The translations under genes and the position numbers were made by a program. From NCBI RefSeq assembly GCF_037126465.1, contig NC_088207.1:41042143-41106142 (forward strand): a DNA stretch of 64,000 nt, given 5' to 3'. Positions 35,601 to 47,600 of the stretch are shown here, one piece after another. The notes beneath the pieces are model-generated. The model ran no database searches and had not been told where the DNA came from. It worked only from the letters and a program-made list of their open reading frames with translations. Each line of letters starts with the position of its first letter. Position 1 is the first letter of the stretch. This DNA comes from Ornithodoros turicata (lineage: Eukaryota; Arthropoda; Arachnida; Ixodida; Argasidae).

Positions 35601-38600
35601 GGGTGCAGGTCGTCTATTGCGCTTGCAATTCCGTTTTAAAATCAAACGGTTACTGTGAAGCGACGGCTTATACAGGGTGTTTGCTCTGAGGTGTCCAGAA
35701 ATTTTATTTAAAGGGAGCTATAAAAGAGAAACGAGCGCTACGTTTCAGATCTTTGACGAAGAAACAGGTGCTACTAGTGAAGCAGTGTCTGTTTCTTACT
35801 CAAGTAGCAGAAAAATACCACTTGTTTTTCTTTTATCGCTCGCTTTAAATATAATTTCTAGGACACGTTAGAGCAAACACCCTGTAGATTCGTGGATGAC
35901 AACACCATAAGACAGGTCGTCCGACCCCAAGGTGGGACATGTGGTTTGAAAGGAGAAGTGGTGTCAGTCAACGAACCAATGTTTCTCTTTATTTTTCGAG
36001 AAAACCCCGCGCCGTCATTAGCGTTTGCACTTTTTCCTTTGCATTTTACGTACTACCTAGCGCTACAACACTCTGATTAGAATGTGTGCTCTTTATAGTG
36101 CGTCTTCACACTTGCATGCATAAAGGGAAGCCCTCGCACTCCATGTGTGAACTTCGCTGTACTTGCGCTTCCATTTTGCTATAACCATCCACGCGGCGAT
36201 GATTGATCATTAAGCCGCGTGCTTTCATCGAGGATTTTTTACTATGGGGATGGCTGGTTAGTGAACGCGCTAAGCAGTTCCATCGGCTAGATCAAGAGAA
36301 GATATGAGCTGGGAGACGGCCACGTAGAAGTCGAAAGTGTTTCTGCTGAGAAGCCGAATCTTTCTTTCTTTCTTCGTTGCAGCCGAGGCGGAACAAAACG
36401 CCGTCTCATGGGCAGATTGGTGGGACAGCGGGACAACACTGAAAAAGCAGGACTTGTCTCAGTTACATTGGGACGACTGGCCACTTTTTACCATGAAGCC
36501 ACTTAGAGGGTCCACGAAGCCGCGATGGTGAACGTAGCGATATACGTGCAGAACATACGAAGGGGTTCTGAAAAGATATGGGCCCGACAAGGAAAAATAT
36601 GGCCTACACTCTTAAAAATGAACTTCACCGCATAGCACGCTTTTAGTCAACCATCATCTCGAATGATATCGTTATCTGCCCTGATTTGTTCAAAACGGGA
36701 GGCGTACGCCTTTTTTGTGACACTTATGCTGTTCATAATTGTCACAGAAAAGGCGTACTCCTCCCATTTTCAACAAATCAGGGCAGATAACGATATCATT
36801 CGAGATGATGGTTGGCTAAGAGCGTGCTATGCGGTGAAGTTCAGTTTTAAGAGTGTAGAGTTATAAACCTTCATTACATTTCGGCATATTCACCTCGAAG
36901 TATATAACATACTTGGCACGTCGTTCCTGAAACTTAACTCGGCGCAGCATGATCTCTGTTATCCTTGCGCCAGTAAAATCAAATCAAAATCAAGATCCTG
37001 AAGCTTAAATCCAACGGCTGACTATATGATTCTGCAAATCCTACCACCTCCGGGTACTCCAAAAATATCTTTCCTTTCAAACTTTTTTTCTTTTTGCTTT
37101 AGAAACAAAAAGTGGGCTGATGGGGCAAGATCCGGCGAGTACGACGGATGTTCAATGCAGTCATATCGCAAGGCTTTCAGAACCTGCATTGTCTTGGCTG
37201 ATTTGCGAGCCGGTGCGTTGTCCTGCGAAAGGAGAACGCCTTTCCGTAGCTTCCCGCGCCGTATTTCTTTCAACGCATCCTTTAAACGACAGAGCAAGTA
37301 ACTGATTCACCCTTCTGGAGATAGACAGTCATACAAACTCCTTCCTTGGCTCGGAAAACCGTGACCATTACCTTTCTCACTGATCGTTGAGTCTTCAGCC
37401 TCGGATGCCCCGACTGCCTCCATTCCATGAAGATGTTTTTTTATCAGTATCACAGTGATGAAACCATATATCCTCAACTGTATAAGAAATCACTGAAGAG
37501 AAGTCTCACTAGAACGCTCAGATATGGTGTAAAATCAACTTGGAGGCGTTCGTTCGGCGTTGTTTCTCATCAGCATTCAAACATTTCGGCAGCTACTAGA
37601 CTGACACCCTTCCGCATATCCAACTCTTCATGAATTACAGTCCCAATGCAATTGAATGATGGCAGTTGTGAGGCTTGTGTTGTGTAAGTCCTTGTCTGTT
37701 TTAATCGCCTCATCTTTAACTCTACAGTGCCAATGCTTTCTTTGAATATGCTTAAGGTCTCCGCTAAAGTCTCCCAAGCGTAACTTCGCTCATACACCAC
37801 GAACGAGACATCCGATGAATCTTGTTCCTTTTGTCTTGGTGTTAAGGTAACGGCCTCTTTCAATCCGCGATGAGAAATACGTGTGCACTTTAGTGGCCCT
37901 TTAATGCATAAAAGCGAGATCCATGATTTCCACTTTTACACTTTTTTCGGAGCATAAATGCGATAAGCACATTCCTCTGTTCTTGAAGAGTTATTGCCAC
38001 GAAAGTCAATAAGACGAATACCGTAGTGTTCTTTAACTGGCATTCGCGCGATCCTAATTCCAAAGCACTGGCCCGTCTTTTGCACGGTGCAATTATAGGA
38101 AGCATGCGGCGGTAAATGGCACTTTTCATTTTCATCTTTCGGTGGAAACAATGGATGGAGCAGAAAACTGAGCCGTAACTAACATACAGAAATGCTACTG
38201 CTTCCTCTACGTGGTTTTCAATCGTATTTTCTCGCGTGCTCCGTGTTTCTTTCTACATTTTATTGCCCAGTGATATCTACATTAATCTCGTGAAGCGTAG
38301 AAAATAGAAATCACATAGATACTAGGGGTAGTAACGACCATTGTGGGACGCTCCATTACCATTGTTTCCGCCTCTGCCTCTTTCGTGTCTCCATCTCATT
38401 GTTAAAATGGAACGAGGTCCGCTGGAAGGACACGATAAAACGGGCAACACACAGTAATTACACGACGAATATACTGAATCAATGTTAAAATCAATTTTGA
38501 CGTATAAGTTACGTTTTTCCCGGTCGGTCATGCGGTGCGCACTCAATAAATTTCATCTAACATTTTGGCGCTATGGTTTGGCGTAGGATTAAATTAATTA

Positions 38601-41600
38601 TATGCGTGAATGAATCAGTGTAATTTATTTATCAATTAATAAAATACAATAATATAACACGGTGAAATCGATTGTATTCTACGCCCAAAACATCGCGGAC
38701 CTCTCATCTGCGGAGGATTGTAGTTGCATATTCAGAAAATGTCAGAATAGTAAGGTATTTCTTTTTAGTATTTTTTTACTCGTTTTAAGGTATTTAACCT
38801 GCAGCATTTTGTTCTCCGTGAAGGTGTTAATAAACAGATTCGTTTTTGTTGTTGTAGGAAAATTTAATACGACGTGGAACGGTCAGTACATGGACAGCGC
38901 CTCAAAACAATATTTACAATTTATGAGCTATGAGGCTAGGAGGGGCGATATATACATTGCTACGCTTCATGATACAAGAGGGATATGCACTATTTACATT
39001 CGATGAAGCATGACACGAGTGATGAGAGTGATGAGTGATGGGAGGGGTACTGTTCACGGAGGGACACCTCGGACAGATACGGAGCCCCCTTGCACCAAAA
39101 GCGAAGGGTGGAACCGCCACCGCTGCAGAAACTCGTCGCCGCCGAGTGCGTTTTTGTTTCGGCGTAGAAAGCAGTACGTCGCATTGGTGAAGAGGAAGCA
39201 TCTGGGTTGATTTACGCGAACCTACCATTCCAACAAACGTTTATTGTTATTGTTATTATTATAGCCTTTCTTGGCGCATTGGTTCACCAAAGGGATGGCA
39301 AAGGGATCAGGATGGGATGGTGAATTGGGGAAATGAAATACGATGCGTGGTACAGGATAGGGAGAGGGTGTATTATCCCACCTGCGCAGTGATTCAGGCA
39401 TTTATGGAGAACCATAAACACGCACGCACACACAAAAGAAAAAAAAATCCGTCAGGGCTTTTCATTTGAATGCCCCTCTTACAACTGTAACAGCCGAGGT
39501 ATTCAGTGATATTTTGCTAATGTTCTGTCTCCAGTGTGCACGTAAATTTGATCGCAGGGTTGCAATTCATTTTTTGCGAGTACTCAAAAACATAATTGCA
39601 ATGCACCACATAATGCAAGTAGTAAAGCGAAGTAGGGTTACCTTCGTCCAGTGTCTACGAGTTTGACCTGCGGCACACCTTGGAATGCACAAAAGCAGTC
39701 TAAACTACACATGTTTTTCTTTTTTCTTTTATGACAATGAGAAAAAAAACGTACGAACACCGTGGGCGAGACCATTCTGGGATTCAAAACTTGTGCAAGT
39801 ATTGACAAATAAAAGCTCCGCCACCCTTAAAGCCCCATGTCCAATTTTGCTTTCCGCACGTATACGGAAGATTTTGGTTGGCTGCGGTATGAGAGAGGGT
39901 CAGTACGACAAAATCAAAATAACAAGAAAATGAGTAACTACGTCAGTGATGTAATGTCAGTAATGTACTACCTAATGTAACTACGTCACACTGTGACGTA
40001 GGTGAAAACTCCCTATTGTTATAGTGTGGCTCTTTTGTCATATGTTCTTTTAAAATACGTACAATCATGTATAGCTGTCAAATTCAGTGAGGAGCTCAAA
40101 AGGATCTTGAGACGTGTACTCTGACTTTTGTTTGGTTACCGCATTGTGAGAGATCACTATTATTGAAAGCAAGGAGTGTACTTGCGGCGACCGGCGTCAT
40201 TATCTCTGATCTAGAGCTAAAGCTTACAAGAAAATGCATTGCTCTAGCTCAATGATAAGGGCGCTGGTCGTGGAAATCCTTGTTTCCATTGAATATGCAC
40301 GATATATATGAAGAGATAAAATAGATCCGAAACCAGGCCCAGAGGGATCGAAAGCGGCCGTCGTGGGACGTCCATTTCGCATATTTTTGGCTTGATTAGC
40401 AGGGTTGTTCGGACGTACAACATACGTCACTTGAACAGAATGCGTACGTCCCGCGGACGTACGCAGCATCCGCACCCGTGCGTCCGCGGGATATTGACGG
40501 GCGGTGATTGTGTGGTATTCTTCCATGTTTATAACATATGCTACCTTTTTTATGGCGTTGATGAGGGGCAAAGCGTACGGCCAGGGCCTACTGCTTGCAG
40601 CTCCACACGTTGCGGACGGCAATCGAGCACCAAGGCGTAGATGGGAAACACTCTCTAGGCCTAATACCAACGCCTGCAGAGCGTCCTGGGTCAGCGCAGC
40701 ATGTACCTAGCAAAGTAGAACGAAACAGAACAAGTGAACTAAAACATCAACACGGGTGCCGGCTTGTTCGAAGCGCTTAAGGTTGTATGCTAATGTAAAG
40801 TAGGGGACATAAGGACATAAAAGACATAATGCACCGTTTTGGCAAAGTCCATAGAATTTCAAATTCATTTCAATTCACTTAAGAATTCCAAGGAAAAAAG
40901 ATAAACGACGATAGTCCCAATCCAAGGGATCTAGTTCGGCTACTACATTACGTGTAGGTTAGAAAAATATATCGACCACAAACAACAGAGAGAGAGAGAG
41001 AAAGAAATAGCCAGCTTGAACAGAAAACATTGCGAAATCCCAGACAAAGGAATCCAGTCTATCTTTTTAGTTCTGTTGTAGTTTCAAAAACAGTTAAGAG
41101 ATTCTCGTCTTGGAAATAATTCGTAATGACGCGCCTTTGATATTAGCTATACATACGGGGCCAGAAGATACAGGTTATTCCGTAATGCGGTGAACTCGTT
41201 ATGTCATCCTCAGAGATGTGTTTGTAGCAGCGAAAGAGAGAAGAGAAGACTGTGTAAGCTACACTCCTCCCCCTCCCCCCACTACACACACACACACACA
41301 AAGGAGAAAAAAGCAGAGAAGAAAAGCTAGCTTGGGCAGCCAGCATTGCGGAACATCTGACGCAGAAAAAACATCAACGAAAAACAAAACAAATCCAGCC
41401 TAGATTGTTAGTTTTATGTTGGGGAGTAATTCGTGATAGAATGTCTCACAGATAGGACAGCAAAAGGTAGGCTATTTCGTAACGCGGTGCACGTATGATG
41501 TTACGCTCGCGGATGTTTTTGTAGGAGGGAGATATATAGACAGATAGGTAGATTGGAAGGAAATGGAGACGCCGGCCGCACCGACGCGGCCAGCTGCTCC

Positions 41601-44600
41601 TGGAAACAGGGTGTTTGTGCTAAGCCTAGACGCTAATTGCTTTCGAGAAAGAGAAGAGAAAAAATGCAAGCGCACCTTTGGTAGCTTCTTTGGTCCTCGA
41701 CTACGTGGGAAAACTGGCACAGGAGGACCTGCTTTATTCAGATGCAGGGTGCTTCTCCCGTCGTCTTCCCAAAGATCGCGATTCAGCAGCTGAAATCCCG
41801 TCAAGTTGACGCCGATACTTTGGAACTCGGTTAAATCCACAGTGTGAAGATCCTGACGAAAAGCACATCATCAGCAAGCAATCGCCTGGGACACATTGTA
41901 CGCCACGCGTCAAAGTTAACTTGAACACCGCTCCTGCCACCCTGCCGTCCCCTAGCGGAAAACAACGGCTTCATAAGGAGGGTCATCCCTCTAACTGTAA
42001 ATAGATGACCAAAACGCCCTCCGCCGCTATTTCTATTAAGCGCAACCAGGGTCCGCAGGCCGGGATGGCGTTCAAGTTATCCCTGATGTGAGCTGTACAT
42101 CTACAGCCTGTGTTGTGAACGTCGAACAACAGATCATTGAACCGTCAAGCACATTATGACACGAAGCATACGAGTACACCACGGCTTTTCGACAAGCGCA
42201 TGATTGCAGCGATGTAGTTCTGCTTCAAGACAAGGTCGCCCGGATTAGCTACGCAGTGTCATGAGTTGGTGCGAGCCATTTCACCAGCACCACCACCACC
42301 GCCATCACCACCACCACTACCACCAAGAGATAGTGCGGGTACGTGGGTCATCAGTATCGATATGTGCATCAAGGCGGCAGAGAAGAAATTCTGAGGCAGA
42401 CGTGGGGGATCCTGGACCGGAGAGACTGCTACCACAGGGCATCTGTAACATCACCCGCTGCAGACCTTTCCTGACCGCTTTAATATATATTTTCCAGGCA
42501 TCGTTTCAACCGCTGAGCTCCACCGTTTCAAGTCTTGCTGTTTCCATCTTGGTTTCTGTGTTTCATCTCCGCAATGCTCGAAGTCTGCTTGGCCCAGGTT
42601 CGTCTACAATGACATATCTCACCACTCACTGGTATTAAACCCATTTACGAATTGTTTCTGTGTCGCAATTCCTGGTCGTGTCACGTTAGCACTTTGTCCC
42701 AACACTCGGTGATGGTCGCTTTGACTGACCACCCCATATAGTTAGATCGCACAAAGGTCCTCACACCTATAGAGAATACACTAGGAGGCGTAAGGCTAGG
42801 TGTGCCAACCGCGTATCACATGCTGCGTTGTGTGGACCATGTAGAGCTGACGAAGAGACTTGCGCGACACTGCGGAGCTCTGCGAAGCCTTCGGCGCGAC
42901 AGCCTAACTTGTGTTTGGTTAAAGTGACGACAAATACATTTCCCTCTTGTCTCTGTCAAGCACATACCACTCGAGCAGAGACATGGGAAAACAAACGAGC
43001 TATGGAACAGCAGCGACAGATGGCGAATTACCCATGCGCCAATAGGAGGATCCGTTCTAAGTTAGTGCAGGCTGCTGCCGTAGATGCACCAGTTGTATGC
43101 CTTCCTATCTAGAGTGGGAGCGTATTTGTTACTCTAGCCAAGGGAAAACAAAAGATATATAGTTTTCCGCTGGGCGTTCGTAGCGATGCCTCTTCGTGCC
43201 ATGGAGTTTTTTTTTTTTTTTTTGTTACCTCCGAGAACATTGATCTTAATCATCATGGATTAGGGATATTTAACGAAAGCAGATATTCAGAAGAGCTCCG
43301 ACGGTCTTGAAAAAATCTGGAGGTTCAGATCGACGAAAGAAGGAAGTCACTGAAAAGGTTAGTCAGCTGTAGGGCCCTGGACCGGCAATCCAGAAGATGT
43401 GGGTTCGAGTCCTACAGCTGGCGAACCTTTTCAGTGACTCCCTTCTTTCATTGTTCTTAGGCATTTGAGGCTGGTCTGTTGTTGTCTTTTCTTCTGTGTT
43501 TCAGCCACAGAACATCAGTTTCCATCGTATTCTTCAGATCGAATAGCGTAAAGCTCGGCAAGATGGCGGATGAGTTACATGATGAGTAAAGCTTGAGCGC
43601 GAACGACAAGCAAAAAAGAGTACACGCTGGCCTCCCCGTGGTGGTGGTGGTGGTGGTGGTGGTGGTGGTGGTGGCGGCGGCGGCGGAAGTGCTTGTCGTA
43701 GTCGGTCACGCTCAGGTGGGCAACGTCACGACTATCGCAGAGGTGGGGGTATTGTGTGTCCTGGGCGGACTTCACAGGGAACTGTGCAGACATTTGTCTT
43801 AAAGCGTGTCAGGAAAACACAGGAAAGACACCCGTACAACACGACCGGCTCCCGGATTCGAACACGAGTCGCCTCCCAGTCTCTGCATGGAATGCCATCA
43901 ACGTAGGGGCTAGGCCACGGGAGCTGGCCTCCCCGTACATTTTTTTTAAGGTCACCCAACCAACCACCTAACGCTGACTAGTGTGTATACACGTCATGTA
44001 CTATCCGGATTCAAGAACATGAACTTTACGAGTCCTTCTACCTCCTTGTTATCTGTCTTCTTGCATGCAGGGACAAGAGCTCCCTGAACAAAACTTGTTT
44101 CACGCTGTGATAGTTCATTGCCCATAAATAGAAAACAAAAAAGAAACAGATACAGGCGACCCAGAATATTACACGTGCTCTCTTAGCTTGAGGGCCTCCT
44201 CTTGAATGTGCAGCGTCTGGAAATACCTTCTAACCCCGAAACACTTATATTCCTCCCTTTCCTTATGCTGCTTGTGAGGGCTGCAGTCGACCTCCGCAAA
44301 TAGCAACATTCTGCAGGACGCCTTGTCGATCAAACAGCATGCCATGGTTTTATGAATAGGGTAATACGCTACAAGGTGTGTCATTCTCACGAAGACAGCA
44401 CCGCCGAAAAGCCAGGAATAGCTCATAATCGAGTTCTAGTCATAGCTACTCATCTAGTTCGTATCATAATTGGCTGACTGTGCACTCGTTTCCTCGGCTG
44501 TGTGACACTTACCAGCGAAGTAATAATATAATTATGATATTCTGTGACAATTCCTAGGAGCTGAGCCTGCAAGAAAATGCGTGTGCTCTTCACACGAACG

Positions 44601-47600
44601 TGTTCGGGCTTCGCGATGAAAAGTGAATCTCACATATTTCAGTAGGTCGGCAAGCCTGGACGCAGAAACGTCAAGGACAATGTTATTCTCCCCGTGTTGA
44701 GCAATGTCCCGAAGAACTGGCCGGTAGTCGTCGCCAGGTGGCAGTGGGCGAAGGCAAACGACCACCTGCTCACGATCCCCAGGTCTTCGAAGATGAAAAA
44801 CTTCTTTCAAGTGTATTAAGGCTGTAAAAAGCAAACACCAGGCACATTTTTCTGCTGTTGCTTATGGGGTGATACATAGAAAGAGAGAGAGAGAGAGAGA
44901 AGATATAGAATACGCCGCCATCAACATTCTCTCGATGTCGTCTTCAGCATTTCCTGGTAAATGGTCCTAGGCGTAGGGCATTTCAGTATGCGCGCGTGTA
45001 GGCGCGGTGCTTTCGCTCTGATAGCTAAAAAAACAAGAAGAAAAAATATTTCGCTCTTTTGTACCCCTGTCTCCCATTCGTATCGTAATCACCGGAAGAC
45101 AAAAGCGAGTTTTCCCAAGCAGCAAAATGTACTGAAAGTGGGGTGGTAGGTGGAAGGCCTTGAACAGACTCGTGAAACTAAGGAACATCGATAAGACACA
45201 TACCGTCCACAACTATTGCACTCGACTTTCAGTACATTGTGCTGCTTGGGTTACTGCATCGGGAGAACTCCGCAGATCTGATACGATAAAGGAAGCTATC
45301 AAATCCAAGCTTAGCAATGTGATGTCACCTGCTTGGAAGAAACTGGGCGTTATCATGTTTTCCGAACTGTTATCGTGAACACCCTCCGATCTACTAAATT
45401 CCAGAGAAGTCATGCCGCGGCCACCTTGCTTCTAGGATGTCGCCGTCCCACTTGGAGCATGAGTCACTGCAAGCACGCTAACATGTGCTCTGCATGGGTC
45501 AACTTTTCCGGGCCCCAACCGGCCCGGGCGCATCGAAAAATGGCCCGCTCCGGCTCGGGCTTTCCTGTTTGATACGCAGCTCCTAGCGGTAGTCATTCAG
45601 TAGAGCCCGGCGCGGCCCGGTGACTCAGCGAAAAGAGCCCGGCCTAGCATCTCCAGCTGTGATTCACGCCTTTCAAGAGCTAATCAAACAAACTTATAAA
45701 TAAATCTACAAGAACAGAACACAAGGTTACAAACTTACTAGTGCTGGCGGTTCCAGAACACACGCGGACATGCACGTTATCGCTCTACACTGCAAGTTGT
45801 TGTGGAGGTAGATGGAGGAGGATGTTGTCGACAGATTCCTTCTTTGAATTGCTACCCCTCTCACCGAGGATTGCGAACGTGATTGCGCAAGATGTCGGGA
45901 GTCATGAGCAATGTGGAGCGTCTATGGGAAGTTCCTAGCAGGGTCGAACCATACGCATAATGCACAGATATTTGTTTGTTTTTGCAAATATATGCATAGG
46001 AATGACACAAGCACGTGATCATATGAACTAAGAGAGCACTGTATTGTATTAAATTAGCTGCATGACCCGGGCCGGCCAGGCTCACGAGATCCTGTTTATC
46101 GGCCCGGGCAAGGCCCGCGATGCTGGTATGTTTTGGCTGGGCACACAGCAAATAACGTACCCCGCCCAGCCCGGCCAGCGGGCCTGGTCTGGGGGCCGTG
46201 CCCTTGCAGGGCTCTAATGCGGGTAGCAGAACGGTTCTATCCTGCGCCTTATGTCACCGCGACGGGGCAGTTCCTGCGCATGATTAATCATCCGGTGTGC
46301 AATGGAAGAGTGTTCGCTCAAGTTCTGTCCCCGAAATCCGAAAGCACACGAGACAATTCACGCCTTCTGAAGGGAACCTAAATGTAGGTGCCCCGCGCGA
46401 GGCTCTTCGCTGTGCTCGCGTGTCGTCTCTAAGAAGTTTCGTGAGACAGACAACGCGATAAGCCCCTGTCACGCGAGACAATAGGATGATGACTTTGCTT
46501 CCTTCGGTATAGTAACAAGTCCTGTCATGATGCGGATCGAGTAAGCCCTGGAAAGTAAAGCCTTTCGATGTCGCAACTTCCCCCTAGAGTTCATGTATGT
46601 TGAAGACAGCATAAGAGGATTCGCGGCGAGAGAGATTGGGAATAGTCCTCGAGCTGATTTATTTCGATGGTACGCTACAATTCTTGCAAACACGTAGACA
46701 CCGCACGCTCTTTTAGGTCAACTTCCGTGTCCATGCAACACCGTAATTCTCTGCTCGAATTCCCTTTGGCGAACACGACCATTTTAATGAGAGTAGCCGA
46801 ATGTGGAGGCACATGCTTGTGCATTAATGGGGGTTTTTACGTTTCAAGAAAGAGTTCGCTGAAACAGTAGCCGTCATTTGGGAACATTTTTCGCGTGTGC
46901 TCAGTGCTCTGGGTAAGAGCTCTCTCATATTGCTTCTAGGGCCTCACGGCAAGAGAAACCATTTCCCACACACACAGGAACATAACGATAGGAACACCAA
47001 ATTGTGCACTTCATAACAACCGCGGCTTTGAAATAAAGCATCCACATGGAGTTCGAAATCATTTGTTCATTCTAGCTGATGCCTTTTGCTCCAGAGAACA
47101 TCAGTTCGCTGAACTGGAAAAAAAGAAAAGAAAACGAAAGGAATAGAAAAAACAACTTCAATTTTTGTACCGAAAGGAATGCGCGAACTGTAAAATAGTT
47201 CATTCTCAAGTGGCTTTGTACATGTTGTGTAAGTTCTTATGAAAGTCAGACCTGTGAGAGCTGTTGCCTTGTGGGACGTATTTTCTTCCACATAACAGCA
47301 GTGTTGTTAAACTGCAGTTCTGTGTTGCGGACCCGCAAGCCCTGTGATTTACGCGTGTTCTGCATGGTTATACCGTGTTCGGCTACACCATAAGTTATGC
47401 CGTTACACCGCAAGGCACTAGGACTCAGAGTCGTATCCTTAGTACCACATGAACGCTAACGAAACGGCTAACGAGGATTCGTGGCGTTACGTCGCGATAG
47501 AACTATATATGATCATGAACGATGCCACGATAGTGGGTTTCCGGGTTAGCCTTGCCCACTTGAAAAGAAACTAATCATCACAGCTATGCTCTTATGCGGC

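Noticed and set aside
42261..42638. His-rich 125-codon frame
   Set aside because: The His run is a CAC microsatellite and the rest has no domain.
43367..43433. Functional tRNA gene
   Set aside because: T33 is missing, the A box is poor, and the sequence is part of a larger palindromic repeat with another partial copy.
44169..44426. Minus-strand frame with [10 protein letters not shown] considered as a receptor exon
   Set aside because: It does not match the expected segment. The 54-base exon at 44513-44566 fits the family, splice signals and phase.
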